Numbered from the stretch's first letter, positions 35,029 to 45,122 are shown. The stretch: DNA of 64,000 nt from Paulinella micropora (GCA_019918135.1 WBZZ01003837.1:55001-119000); one strand, 5' to 3'. Numbers and translations: made by a program. The notes: generated by a model from the letters alone, not told the origin.

Positions 35029-35766
35029 TTATAAAAAGGTGTCGAAACCATATCCATTCTGTGCTTTTAATTTTTCCGCTTCTTCTTCTTTTAAGTCTGT
35101 GAAACCGCTAGCAAACTTAAAGCGATTACCTTTCGCTCGCTCCATCAAAAACCTCATTGAGTGCCATCCACAAGTTGAGGAAGTATCACTCTGCTCTTTT
35201 ACTTGATTAACCTTCATTAACAAATAACTATCGGGGTGGCTTTTATCAATTAGTTGTTTCATTTGTTGTTGAAAGTCTTCCGTTGGTTGGTAAAGCGCTA
35301 ATGGGTCATACACTTCAACACTTCTGTCTTTATCCAGACTTACCCATATAGCAATCCAATGAGACCCCGCTTGTTTGTGATTATCTAAATTCATAATAAA
35401 TCCGTATCGCTTTCTGCTTTCGGGCTTCAACTTGTAGATTTCATCACTGGCTATTGCTCCGAGATACCATCCATATTTTTTCATTATGTCGTCTATTTCA
35501 TTAGTCATTAAACCGCGACCCTCACCCTGCTGTGGCGTCTCCGCGACGCTCGGGGGTATGGTTGTCTCCTCTTGCTGTTGTTGCTGTGGCTCCGCAGAAC
35601 TTGTGCTTGTGGGTGGTGCTACATCTGTCGGTTGTGTCTCCGCTGGTTGTGGATTTGTCATTTCAAATATAAGTTGTTTAGCATCTTGAGAATTTTCAAA
35701 ACGGGGTGGGTCTATTGGCGATAGAGTGCTATTTACAGGAGTTTTTTTTTTCTTCATTTTTAGCAA
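35029..35766 (-). CDS. Adenovirus/Ulp1-type cysteine protease (capsid maturation)
   Basis: 245 residues. The first 90 are Pro/Gln/Thr-rich linker; the C-terminal 150 hold the catalytic layout of adenain/Ulp1 (C48/C5-like) proteases: His136 in AGSHWIAIWV, Asp154 in VEVYDPLALY, Gln192 and Cys199 in SSTCGWHSMRFL. In Polintons this enzyme is thought to process capsid proteins. Open reading frame throughout. The neighbouring ORF upstream overlaps it by about 38 nt. Confidence 0.8.
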   Translation of the reverse strand: MLKMKKKKTPVNSTLSPIDPPRFENSQDAKQLIFEMTNPQPAETQPTDVAPPTSTSSAEPQQQQQEETTIPPSVAETPQQGEGRGLMTNEIDDIMKKYGWYLGAIASDEIYKLKPESRKRYGFIMNLDNHKQAGSHWIAIWVSLDKDRSVEVYDPLALYQPTEDFQQQMKQLIDKSHPDSYLLMKVNQVKEQSDTSSTCGWHSMRFLMERAKGNRFKFASGFTDLKEEEAEKLKAQNGYGFDTFL

Positions 35767-35953
35767 TCATTTTTGTTGTAAATTGTTCTAGTTTATCCCA
35801 TCCATCTTCTGCCGATAATATGTTTTCAGTGATTTTTTGTGTGTATAACCATCTCTTTAAACTAGTGGCGTAGTCGTTTGAACCTTTGTTTTTTATTATA
35901 GGGATATTAATGCCTGCTTTTTTTAGGTGATTTATTATTGTATTATTTTTCAT
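35729..35953 (-). CDS. Small unknown Polinton protein
   Basis: 74 residues (start MKNNTIINHLKKAGINIP), Lys/Asn-rich, with a Trp (SLKRWLYTQ). It overlaps the start of the protease gene and the end of the coiled-coil gene by a few bases. Not recognised. Confidence 0.4.
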   Translation of the reverse strand: MKNNTIINHLKKAGINIPIIKNKGSNDYATSLKRWLYTQKITENILSAEDGWDKLEQFTTKMIAKNEEKKNSCK

Positions 35954-36711
35954 TTTTTGACACGTTTTTTTCTCGTTTTCTCGGAGAACATTTCGTCAAT
36001 AATTCTTCGTCTCTTTTCTTCTTCCAAATCTTTTTCTTGTTTATTTACTTTGTCAGTTATATCAGTTATTTTTGGGGAAGATGTAGTTGCGGTTTTCTTT
36101 GGTTTATTTGTAGTTGAAGGGGGATTCGGGTTCGCTATAATAGGCTGTGAAACTGGAGCAGTCAATAATCCCTGTCTATGTCGTTGTTCTGCCTGTAGTT
36201 CCTGAATAAGTCGTTGTTCCTTTTTCTGTTCCCTAGATTTTTCTTCCTGTCTTTCCTTAATCTCCGCAAGTTGTTTTTTATGTTCCCTATCCATTGTTTC
36301 TTTTAGTTCCTTAGCATCGGCTTGGATTTTTCTTTCTAGCCTCTTCTTCTCCTCTTCTAAATCCTCCCTTTTCTTCTTTTCCTTTTCTTCCTCGTCATGT
36401 ATTAACTCATATTTCTTTTGTAAGTTGCTTTGTATCTGGTTTCGGTTCTCGTGTTCAAGACGATTGAAATCAGATTTGATTATTTTTTCTCTTGGTTTGC
36501 GACTAGCCCTTTGCGACTTTGGTTTGCTAATATATTTCATAAAAAGTTTAACAATTTGTAATGTGCTTAAATCATTTGTTTTCTTACCAAAATTAAGATA
36601 ATATTTTTTACCCTTCTGGATAATATATGGCCTTCCGCTCTTATTTCTATAAACCCTCGGTGGACGGACTTTTGCCCTTGATATTTTAGATTTGCGCTTC
36701 ATGCTACGCAT
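35950..36711 (-). CDS. Basic coiled-coil protein of the Polinton
   Basis: 253 residues. The N-terminal 75 are strongly basic with an RVYRNKSGRPYIIQKGKKYY segment; residues about 85-180 are a long charged coiled coil (EEEKEKKKREDLEEEKKRLE and similar); then a Pro/Thr linker and a short basic helix. It sits among morphogenesis genes, so a scaffold or DNA-binding core role is plausible, but no family is recognised. Confidence 0.55.
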   Translation of the reverse strand: MRSMKRKSKISRAKVRPPRVYRNKSGRPYIIQKGKKYYLNFGKKTNDLSTLQIVKLFMKYISKPKSQRASRKPREKIIKSDFNRLEHENRNQIQSNLQKKYELIHDEEEKEKKKREDLEEEKKRLERKIQADAKELKETMDREHKKQLAEIKERQEEKSREQKKEQRLIQELQAEQRHRQGLLTAPVSQPIIANPNPPSTTNKPKKTATTSSPKITDITDKVNKQEKDLEEEKRRRIIDEMFSEKTRKKRVKK

Positions 36712-36768
36712 TCTCGCTTATTCTAAAACAACTATTTTTTGTTTTAAAAATAAATAAATCGGTTTTAC

Positions 36769-36845
36769 GATGTTTATGAATATCTCAAACATGTTTGAGA
36801 TTGCAAAAATGAGCATAGCGAATGAAAGCGATGCTCATAAATATC
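36769..36845. terminator. Double stem-loop at the 3' end of the 102-aa gene
   Basis: Holds a perfect 20-base palindrome (atctcaaacatgtttgagat) and a second hairpin with arms atgagcat/atgctcat, ending in ...aaatatc at the stop codon of the 36844-37152 gene. Confidence 0.55.
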
Positions 36846-37152
36846 AACGGAACTTTACAGCCCCTCCTCGTTGCTTACCATACCCAAGTTTTGCAGCGGT
36901 AGCACTAACACTACCCGCGTAAGGCACCCCAACACTACTCAATGCCCCAGCAGTCCTAGAGATTACCTTATTATCGCGAAGGAATTTATTAACAGCCAAG
37001 GCAGTTTTTCCGACCTTAGCCCAGTTAATCTTTCCTCCCTTTTGACCACTCTTCTTCTTAGTTTTCTTTTTTCCTCCCTTCTGTGGCATTGATGGATTGT
37101 ATCCGATGTTATATCCTGATGGTTGTGAAATTATCACTGGTGATACTGGCAT
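36844..37152 (-). CDS. Small basic virion-type protein
   Basis: 102 residues. A Lys/Gly-rich segment (QKGGKKKTKKKSGQKGGK) precedes an amphipathic stretch (LAVNKFLRDNKVISRTAGAL, then VGVPYAGSVSATAAKLGYG). The combination of basic tract, 'NKFLRDNKVIS' and a C-terminal GYG motif resembles short proteins near capsid genes in virophages and other double-jelly-roll viruses, which are compared to adenovirus core or membrane-active proteins. Function inferred only. Confidence 0.5.
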   Translation of the reverse strand: MPVSPVIISQPSGYNIGYNPSMPQKGGKKKTKKKSGQKGGKINWAKVGKTALAVNKFLRDNKVISRTAGALSSVGVPYAGSVSATAAKLGYGKQRGGAVKFR

Positions 37153-37198
37153 ATATAATACAGAAAAATAATTATAAAATTATAATTTTTTATTTTTT

Positions 37199-38041
37199 TT
37201 ACTTCAACCGATAAGCAAAATTTTTTCTTAACTCATCATCAACACTTGAAACATAAAGAAAATTAAATCTCTCCTTTGTTGCTTCGTGATACTTTTGAAG
37301 AAAGTAATCAAAATCAAAAGATAAGTCTAAGTGTTTATACACGAGTTCCATTTTATCCTGAGACTGGCTTGGAAAGATTAACAAATAATCTAACTGCTTA
37401 ATGGCTTCTGGTCGTAGGTCGTTCAGATACTGACTAGACATAATCACCTTTGATTTATAGTGTCTGTTCTTTTTTAACAAATCACTTACGGACTTGTCTC
37501 TTAATCCGCTTCCTAAATCATCCAAAACAAAAACAACCTCTGGAGAAATATACTTGCTGGGTCGTTCTTTCGGTGCCTCCTTTATTTGTTTCTTTTCTTT
37601 TCCAAAATAAAGAAATTGTGGTTTCTCCATAGGTTCTTCATCTTTGATTTCTCCTTCGTGTTGCTCGTCCTGTTTGTTAAGTTTGTCAAGTTCATAGTCT
37701 ATAACATTTACACCATCCGATTTAAGAAAGGTATATATTGCCATCGGGTTTCCTCTGTTCTTAAAGTGCTTTACCATTGCTTTATAAATGTAGTCCTTGT
37801 GTATCGTTGAAGCAATAATGACAATGCGGGTTTTTCTGTCTGTTGTCAGTTTCAGTATTTCAAAGAGTGCTGTCGTCTTCCCGCTCTTCTTTCTAGCAAG
37901 TAGAAATATATTAGCATACGGCTCATTGAATAATTTATAACCTTTTGATTTTTTATTTCCATCGCCCTCTTGTTTTACTGGCTTCACCTTAATGCTATTA
38001 ATCTTTTCCATCCTATATTCTAAGCGAGAAATTCTAGGCAT
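37199..38041 (-). CDS. A32/FtsK-HerA-like genome packaging ATPase
   Basis: 280 residues. Walker A is LARKKSGKTT (residues about 48-57), Walker B is VVFVLDDLG (about 170-178), followed by the conserved sensor-like KVIMSSQYLNDL. The size matches the packaging ATPases of Polintons and virophages (about 250-300 aa). It would pump the element's DNA into a capsid. An acidic insert lies at about residues 120-145. The open frame is whole and its start overlaps the next gene by 22 nt. Confidence 0.8.
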   Translation of the reverse strand: MPRISRLEYRMEKINSIKVKPVKQEGDGNKKSKGYKLFNEPYANIFLLARKKSGKTTALFEILKLTTDRKTRIVIIASTIHKDYIYKAMVKHFKNRGNPMAIYTFLKSDGVNVIDYELDKLNKQDEQHEGEIKDEEPMEKPQFLYFGKEKKQIKEAPKERPSKYISPEVVFVLDDLGSGLRDKSVSDLLKKNRHYKSKVIMSSQYLNDLRPEAIKQLDYLLIFPSQSQDKMELVYKHLDLSFDFDYFLQKYHEATKERFNFLYVSSVDDELRKNFAYRLK

Positions 38042-38382
38042 ACAACAATTCTTCCCGCTAAATTTCCTGTATCAATATTTCCGCTGTCAGTTTCAAGGAC
38101 TTTAAATGTATATTGTCCGTCTGTCCATTCTACAATACCCAAATTATAACCGAGATTTGAAATGTTTGCTGTAGTGCTGTCCGCAAATGTTCCAATAATT
38201 CCAATTCTATCCATGTAAAGAATTCTGATTTTGGTTTCGGTCTGGTCGTTCATATAGTGAATAAACTTAACATTCATTTTGGTGGGTGTGAATGACATTT
38301 GGATATTTTTATTAAATGTTTTGCTTCCTCCAGCAAAATCATTGCTCAGAAAAATAATCTTTTGGTATTTGAACTCACTCAT
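38020..38382 (-). CDS. Unknown beta-rich Polinton protein
   Basis: 120 residues (MSEFKYQKIIFLSNDFAGGS...), with alternating hydrophobic residues and no helices of note. It overlaps the ATPase start by 22 nt, so the two are probably co-transcribed. Possibly a small virion protein; not recognised. Confidence 0.5.
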   Translation of the reverse strand: MSEFKYQKIIFLSNDFAGGSKTFNKNIQMSFTPTKMNVKFIHYMNDQTETKIRILYMDRIGIIGTFADSTTANISNLGYNLGIVEWTDGQYTFKVLETDSGNIDTGNLAGRIVVCLEFLA

Positions 38383-38414
38383 ACTATATAATATACATAG
38401 ATTTAAAAAAATCT

Positions 38415-38678
38415 TTGATATATAAAAAAATGATTTTAATATTCTTGTTTATGTGCTCAACTATTGCTCGGACTGCCTACGACTTTTACTCACGGATAAG
38501 TGAAAAAAAGAATATAAGTTGTGTTTATTGTATTCAAAAAGGTATAGATACTAAATTTAAATGTGTGTATAAACCTTTTAGTGATTGGTGTATTAGTTTT
38601 GATGAAGCAATTCCTTTAATGTGCTCAAATGATGATATGTGGTATATGACACATATATACGAATGCTCATTTCTTTGA
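38415..38678 (+). CDS. Small secreted-type Cys-rich protein on the opposite strand
   Basis: 87 residues: an N-terminal hydrophobic signal-like segment (MIYKKMILIFLFMCSTI), then six to seven cysteines (CVYC, KCVY, WCIS, MCSND, YECSF). It is the only short gene on this strand inside the structural block, and its end overlaps the next minus-strand gene by 12 nt. Not recognised; Cys content suggests a disulphide-rich secreted or surface product. Confidence 0.4.
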   Translation: MIYKKMILIFLFMCSTIARTAYDFYSRISEKKNISCVYCIQKGIDTKFKCVYKPFSDWCISFDEAIPLMCSNDDMWYMTHIYECSFL

Positions 38679-38861
38679 ACTAGAAGGCGATGGAAGGCAA
38701 ATGCCGATAAGCAATGTTAGGATTCCGACATAAGTATTAGCAACCTCGCACGGCAAGTTCTTTTCAGATAGCCTCACGATACAAAGGGTTATGATTGCTA
38801 TAATGATACCCATTTGAAATAAGTATTTAATAAGTCGGCTGTCAGTTGGTCTATTTTTCAT
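38667..38861 (-). CDS. Small membrane protein
   Basis: 64 residues with two hydrophobic segments (YLFQMGIIIAIITLCIV and VGILTLLIGICLP). Small membrane proteins are frequent beside capsid genes in related viruses. No family assigned. Confidence 0.4.
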   Translation of the reverse strand: MKNRPTDSRLIKYLFQMGIIIAIITLCIVRLSEKNLPCEVANTYVGILTLLIGICLPSPSSSKK

Positions 38862-38877
38862 ACAACAGCACGACCAG

Positions 38878-39021
38878 TTATTCTCTAATTCGTGCTCTAC
38901 TTTTTTTTTCCTCAGTCTTTAGTTCTACTTCAAGAACACGGGACTTTAATTCTGGAGTTAGTTCGCCGTCCATATCCATAATAGGCGGGGGTCTGTGAAG
39001 TCTAGTCGTATTATTTGACAT
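38878..39021 (-). CDS. Very small ORF (47 aa)
   Basis: Starts MSNNTTRLHRPPPIMDMDG, then a charged helix (TPELKSRVLEVELKTEEKK). It begins 11 nt inside the end of the fibre region and ends 17 nt before the membrane-protein ORF. Real status uncertain. Confidence 0.3.
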   Translation of the reverse strand: MSNNTTRLHRPPPIMDMDGELTPELKSRVLEVELKTEEKKSRARIRE

Positions 39022-42000
39022 TTTCTCTAATTTCTTGTAGTATATTCATAAGATTTTTATTTTCTTTTTCTAAATTAACTACCTTTTCTGATAATTGTTG
39101 AACGGCTTTAATTAATGGTGCGATAAACTCGGAATAACCTATACCATAACCGACATCACCACTATCAATACATTTAACATCTTCTGGATTAACACTCACA
39201 CCTTTCAATTCGTATTCTTTTCTTTGCTTTGGACAGGGAACCATAATTGTTTCTTTTATAAAACCGCCAAAATCTAGCATATCCATTTCTGTTAGTATTT
39301 ATTCTAATTCCTGTGCTATTAAGCCAATCCTACATTTCTTGTTGTCATCAATCATACGATAGCAGACTGGATTTAACTTACTAATAAAATCTAAGCCTAA
39401 GCATTCCTTTATATCTTCTTTTTTTCTCCTGTCTGAATATTGAATTGGATTAGACAATACCCATAACTGACCATCGCTTGCTCTTAATGACATTAAAGCA
39501 GTATTTGAATTATTCTCCCATATGAACCCACTCGTTGAAGAACCATTCACTCTAAATCTAATAGCATAAGAAGTTAATCCTCCGCCTCCTCCTGCTGGCG
39601 CTGTTCCTGTTCCACTTAATGTTTTATTTGTCCCAGACTGAGACATATAAATCCCCCAGTTTGGATCAGTAGCATCCCATACAAATATTCCGCGGCTACT
39701 ACCCCCGTCTGTTTGTCCTTGAATTGCTATTTTTGCCCCATTAGTTGTTGCCGATGCAGTTGTTAGCACCCCAGAATATGTAATTCCCGCATTTGCCGTA
39801 ATCAATCCTTTTGTCCATAAAGTCCCGTTTAATCCATTCAACGACATCAACAATTGTTCCGCTGAATTTTCCCATACAAACCCCATCGTAGCATCATTAG
39901 CAACCCTAAACCGAAAACTATACGAACTAAAATCATTTCCAGAAACCGCCAAACCATTTGCCAAACTTCTAGTGTTTAGAGCCCCACCAGATGCCGCATA
40001 AATTCCCCAACTCGTATTAGTCGTATCCCATAGAAATATTCCTTTTGCATTTGTTCCGTCTGTTATTCCCTGAACTCCTATTTTCGCTCCACTTGTATTT
40101 GTTGCTGACGTTAGTGTGCCAGTGTATGTAATCCCAGCATTTGCTGTTATTAATCCACTTGCTGTTGCCGTTGTTGTTGATATTCCAGCATTTGCCGTTA
40201 TTAATCCACTTGCGGTTGCAGTTGTTGTTGATATACTCGCGTTTGCCGTTATTAATCCACTTGCCGTTAGTGTCGTCGTTGATATCCCCGCGGTTGAAGT
40301 AATTGTCGTTCCCGTTATTGTCCCGCCATTTGTTATATTGTTTGAGTTCATATCCAAAGCACCATAAAAACGCATACCGCCAGCATTGTTAAAACGGACA
40401 ATGTCAGACGAAGCACTTTTATTATCCAAAAGTTTTGAAATATAAAGTCCCGCCCCTTTTACATCAGATGCTACATTCGTAAATACATAACCTCGTTGGT
40501 TCGCGGTTCCACTTGTAGCAGTATTTAGAGTAAATAAGAAATACTGATAATCTCCTGATGTCTGTGAAAAGAATATATCTCCTCCATTTTGGTTTAATAT
40601 ACGTGCCCCATTATATGTTATATTTCCACCATTAGTGATAGTTTGATTATTAAAATCAGCATTGTTCGTTAAAGTTAGATATTTTATCGTAGTGCTCGCA
40701 CCATTAAATGTTTTACTTCCTGTTATGGTTTGGTCTGTTGATAGTTTTACATTTTGCCCGTCCAATGTGTCCGCATACCCTTTTGTCGCTCCGTCCGTCG
40801 CTAATGTCGGAGTTCCAAGGTTGGCTATTTTGCTACTATTACAATCTAGCCCCGAAGCATTTACCCAACCGACGATTGCCCCATCAATAATTAAACTTAT
40901 TTTTTTGGCATTTATTTCAAAGTTATAATTTACACCAGTGCCCATATCAAGGCATCCGATAGTTCCTATATTGGCTGTGGAATTAAAAACCACGAATGTT
41001 CCTTTTGTTGTCGCATTCGTTGAATTTCCAGTTATTTCAAGGGCACTGCTAAATGTCTTAATTCCTGCTATTGTTTGGTTTCCTGAGGTTTTAACTGCCG
41101 AAGTATCAAGAGTAGAAACATCCACACCATCAACAAGATTCACATTTGTTATGCTTTGGTTTCCCATATTTAGCCCTCCCGTCATACTAGCAGTGGCGTC
41201 TAATCTAAGAAAGGGTGATGCCACATTTCGCCATTGTCCAGTGCTATAAATGAGTAGTTGATTATCTGATGCTGATGAGACAATCACATCGCTATGTGTA
41301 TCAATACTCCCACTTGCCGCTTTAGCAGTGTTCGTATCGTGCTCTGATAGCCAAGTTGTGATAGACCTACCATTTAGTTGATTTACATTTGTTATGCTTT
41401 GACTTTTCATATCAAGACCAGCACTCGCTTATTATACTGCTAAATGTCTTAATACCCGCTATGGTTTGGTCTCCTGTTACTTTGACCACAGAAGTATCAA
41501 GAACAGAAACATCCACACCATCAACATTACCAACATTTGTAATTGCAAACCCACCCATATTTAAACTGCCCGTCATAGCCGTTGTGCAGTCTTTTGCTAA
41601 TTTCGTATCGGTATATGCCTTCGTTGAAGCATCACCATCGTTGAATGGTGCTGGAAGTCCGCTAATTGCTGTTGTGCCACTAAAATTTAAAACATTGCCT
41701 GTCAATGTTATCCCACTCCCCGTGGTAGAAGCAAGAAGTATGGAAGAACCAACAATAGATAATGGATAGCCTGTTGCTCCACCTGCCTCCGACGAATAAA
41801 TAGAACCCATATTATTGTTGTAATTGAAGAATAACTTACCCGTGTTTAATGGATTTGAATCTTTTACACCCAAATAAGTAGTAAATATTTTGTTTCCTGT
41901 TATAGTCTGGTCTCCCGTTAGTTTAACGACTGCGGTGTCAAGAGTCGAAACATCAACACCATCAACATTACCGACTTGTTATGTTAAATCCTCCCATATT

Positions 42001-42783
42001 TAATCCGCCCGCCATATTCGCGGTTCCGTCTAATATAAGAAAAGGTGAGTTTGTGTTTCTCCATTGCCCCGTGCTATAAATGAGCAGTTGGTTATCGGCG
42101 GGTGTGCCTGTAATTAACACATCGCTGTGTGTATTAATTGAACCATCTGCTGACACTTTATCATTATTGTCTTCGTGCTCTGATATCCAAGTATCAACAT
42201 CTTTGGTATTTAGTAAATGAACTCCCGTTATATTCAAATTACCGCCCATACTAATATTGCCGAATTCATCAACATTTATCGGAAATGTTTTATTTACCCA
42301 GTTTATTGAGTTATATGTGAGATAACTATTCATTGCGATTGGTGCGGTTATGACTACATCTGTGAGTGTATCAATTGAGCCAATGGTTGTATTTCTCCAT
42401 TTACCATCTACATCATTATATGTTAAGTATTGTCCAACCACTGGTGCGGATATGTTTGTATCTATGAGATTGTATAGACTTGTTTGGTGCGGATTAGAAG
42501 TATTAGAGCGGTGTTGAGTTGAGGCTTTGACTTCGTCGTTGTCTCTCACTCGTTGCTCTGTATAGTATAAATTTTTTCCTTCTTTTATGTCGGTTGTTGA
42601 TTTGGTTGATAATCTTGTGTCAAATCGTCCGTCAGTGTAATAAAGATTTATCGGGTCGGCATCTTCTGGCACTCTGTCTGTGTTTAAGCCTTCTATGTTG
42701 GTATTAGTAAGGTCTAAGTTAAGTATGTTTAGACTATCGACAGCCAAGTCATTAAGGCCGAGTAATGATTTATATTGCGACAT
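39011..42783 (-). pseudogene. Fibre-like protein with S74 chaperone end, broken
   Basis: A span of about 1,250 codons. It begins MSQYKSLLGLNDLAVDSLNI and is built of repeating beta segments (GNQTIAGIKTFS, ITNVNLVDGVDVSTLDTS, GLITANAGISTTTATAS), as in trimeric tail fibres and spikes. The end shows the intramolecular chaperone/peptidase S74 signature (SDRRKKEDIKECLGLDFISK, LIAQELE, then an EFIAPLIKAVQQL-type coiled coil). In phages and algal viruses this domain folds the trimer and then cleaves itself off. It would be the host-attachment fibre. The gene now reads in about four blocks; a 39-bp-type internal duplication near 40.13-40.27 kb repeats the GLITANAGISTTTATAS unit. Confidence 0.75.
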
Positions 42784-42826
42784 ATTATATTAATAATTAT
42801 TTAAAAATACTAAAATATATTAATCT

Positions 42827-43420
42827 TTGTATAGAATGCCGTCTGCCGAAGCGAGTCGTAAGAATTGGGGTAAGGCTGTGGAAAGTATTAAGAGCAAAAA
42901 GCAACAAAAGGTTGAAATAGCGAAAGAGAAATTAGCGAAGTGTAGAAATGCTTATGTAGGTGATGATGAAGAGATGGAGGAAAAGATAAACCGCATGGCT
43001 GAAATGGGTGTTGCTAGTGATATCCTTAATGGAAAAGACCAAGATGATACACCAGAAGAAAGCAGTGAGAGCGATGAAGAATGTGATTTTACTGACATTA
43101 TCGCTGAAAAGATGGCTAAGATGAAAATTAAAAGAGCGAAGGTAGAAACTAAGAGAACACAGAAAAAGACTATTAAGAAAACTGAGCCTGAGCCTGAGGA
43201 AAGTGAAGAAAGTGAAAGCGAGAGTAGTGAAGAAGAAACACCAAAACCTAAGAAAGGCAAAGGAAAAAAATCAAGCAGTGTGAGCGTAAAAGTGTATAAT
43301 CAATCTTCTGGCGGTGCTAAGAAAGAAAAAAGTGAAGTTGAAAAATGTTTCTTAAAGTTTAAAAAATTTGAAATTAATAATTCTCTTACTGCTTTTCTTT
43401 TAGCATTATTTAATACATAA
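42827..43420 (+). CDS. Charged, Ser/Glu/Lys-rich protein, unknown
   Basis: 197 residues. Basic helical N-terminus (RKNWGKAVESIKSKKQQKVE), acidic serine stretches (EESSESDEEC, EESEESESESSEEETP) and a lysine tract (KPKKGKGKKSS). Its last ~40 codons overlap the end of the convergent methyltransferase gene by about 120 nt, so the real stop may be unusual. Probably disordered and nucleic-acid or capsid associated; no family assigned. Confidence 0.5.
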   Translation: MYRMPSAEASRKNWGKAVESIKSKKQQKVEIAKEKLAKCRNAYVGDDEEMEEKINRMAEMGVASDILNGKDQDDTPEESSESDEECDFTDIIAEKMAKMKIKRAKVETKRTQKKTIKKTEPEPEESEESESESSEEETPKPKKGKGKKSSSVSVKVYNQSSGGAKKEKSEVEKCFLKFKKFEINNSLTAFLLALFNT

Positions 43421-44097
43421 ATTGTTTTCACTTTCCTTATCTTAAAGTCTTTAAAAATATGTTTTATTTTTTTGGAATAGTTATAAGATAAAATAAATTT
43501 ACCTTTTATTCCTTTTAGCGCATTATATACTTCCTCTGGAGACACATGGTGTTTATATCCCCAACTTTTATTTTCTTCATCATATGGTGGGTAAAGATAG
43601 AAAAATGTGTCAGGGGAGTCATATTTTTTTATCACCGCTTTGAAGTCTTTATTTAATACTATAGTGTCTTTCAATCTATCTTTTATTTTTTCGATGTTTT
43701 TCTTAAAATGTTCCCTTGAAGATAGCCTATCATAATTTCTGTAATCGGCGAAAGAACGTCTATTTCCAGCGAATGAATTAAATGATAAATATAAATTTCG
43801 GTAAAGTCTCATACTTGGTTCATTGAATTTACCTTTTTTAAATTTTTCAAATTTGTTTCTTGAAGATGTAAAATCATATCTATTAATTGTTTCTACTGGC
43901 ACTTTCTTCATATCTTTCCATATGTGATAAATATCTTTATCCAAATCATTGATGACTTCTAAATCGGATGGTTCTTTTTTTCTAAATACACTTCCAGCAC
44001 CAATGAAAGGTTCAACGTAAATTTTGTGAGTTGGTATTAATGGAACAATTACTTTTTTTAGAAAATGTTTTCCTCCTACCCTTGGAAAAAATGCCAT
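43300..44097 (-). CDS. D12-class DNA adenine N6-methyltransferase (Dam-like)
   Basis: 265 residues from ATG 44097, chosen because the Dam N-terminal motif follows at once (FFPRVGGKHFLKKVIVP). The AdoMet-binding motif is YVEPFIGAGSVF with VINDLDKDIYHIW. The target-recognition region contains LYRNLYLSFNSFAGN, the catalytic-loop region lies in DTFFYLYPPYDEENKSW, and FILSYNYSK follows. These enzymes methylate adenine in short DNA sites; in mobile elements and viruses they may mark own DNA or replace a host mark. It is divergent from the integrase across 29 bp. An upstream in-frame extension to 44211 exists but is unlikely. Confidence 0.75.
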   Translation of the reverse strand: MAFFPRVGGKHFLKKVIVPLIPTHKIYVEPFIGAGSVFRKKEPSDLEVINDLDKDIYHIWKDMKKVPVETINRYDFTSSRNKFEKFKKGKFNEPSMRLYRNLYLSFNSFAGNRRSFADYRNYDRLSSREHFKKNIEKIKDRLKDTIVLNKDFKAVIKKYDSPDTFFYLYPPYDEENKSWGYKHHVSPEEVYNALKGIKGKFILSYNYSKKIKHIFKDFKIRKVKTIYVLNNAKRKAVRELLISNFLNFKKHFSTSLFSFLAPPED

Positions 44098-44126
44098 AGT
44101 ATATAATATATTATATAATAGATTGG
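44098..44126. promoter_or_regulatory. AT-only divergent promoter region
   Basis: The 29 bp between the divergent methyltransferase and integrase starts read agtatataatatattatata..., an AT-only tract with TATA-like words on both strands. A similar 'tatataatatacat' tract precedes the gene start at 38382. Confidence 0.4.
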
Positions 44127-45121
44127 ATGGACAATAAACATACTCAGCAAGAACAACAACAAGAACGAAAAGAAAAACTTGAAGAGGCACTTGAAATACA
44201 CGACCAATCAAAGCCTTCTAAAATATGGAACACAATCATTGCTCCAGAAGCAAAACCATTAAGTCAAGTATTTATTGATTTAATGGATATGTCAAAAGTA
44301 TCCATGAAATCTGGAAATGCTCATAACAATTTTGGGTTAGTTGCTATTGATGTTTATAGTCGTCGTGGATGGATTGAACCAATAAAACAAAAAACAACTG
44401 GCTATGTCTTAGAAGGATTAAAGAAAATTTTTACAGAAGAATTACCTGAAAGAATTACATTTGATAGCGGTGGTGAGTTTAAAGGACAAGTGGGTGAGTA
44501 TTTTAGACAAAATAATATTGAACATAGGGCAGTCCAAGTAGGAGACCACAGAACAATGGGTATAATTGATAGATTTATCAGAACAATACGAAATGAATTA
44601 AATTTATTATGGGAGGTTAATGATAATTGGGTGCCTTACATTCATGAACTTGTAAATATTTATAATCATACTATCACACAGGAATAAATGCTGTCCCAAT
44701 GAAAGTTTATGAAGGTAAAAAAAGGAATACACAAGAAATATACAGAAATCCTTTAATAAATGAGTTTCCTAAGGATACAAGAGTAAGAAAGGAACTTGAG
44801 CGGACTATTTTTTCAAAAGGTGATAAGCAGTATTCAAAAACTATTTACAAAGTAAAAGGACGAAAAGGCTTTAAGGTTATACTCAGTGAAGAGGACTTAG
44901 TAAGACCGCAGGAGTTATTAAAAACAAATCTTAGAGAACAACCAGAATATCTCCAACCAGTTGGAGATAAGGAACAAGAAAAGGAGCAGTTAGCAGACAA
45001 AGTAAAACAAATTACCAAAGAAAAAAAGAATGTAAATTTGTTAAAGTCGTTAGATATAAAGCCTGAGAATATCAGGAGCAGTGCTAGGATAAAGAAGAAA
45101 AAAGAGATTATGGATTTATAA
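44127..45121 (+). pseudogene. RVE (retroviral-type) integrase of the Polinton, broken
   Basis: The catalytic core is readable (VFIDLMDMSKVS; GLVAIDVYSRRGWIEP; RITFDSGGEFKGQVGEYF; RAVQVGDHRTMGIIDRF; YIHELVNIYNHT), followed by a C-terminal SH3/chromo-like region (SKTIYKVKGRKGFKVILSEE). This enzyme inserts Polintons and makes the 6-bp target duplication. It lies next to the terminal repeat, the usual place. Reads in two blocks. Confidence 0.85.
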
Positions 45122-45122
45122 T

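Noticed and set aside
43300-44211. Longer methyltransferase start at 44211
   Set aside because: The Dam N-terminal motif begins right after ATG 44097, and the extension would cover the divergent integrase start and promoter tract.
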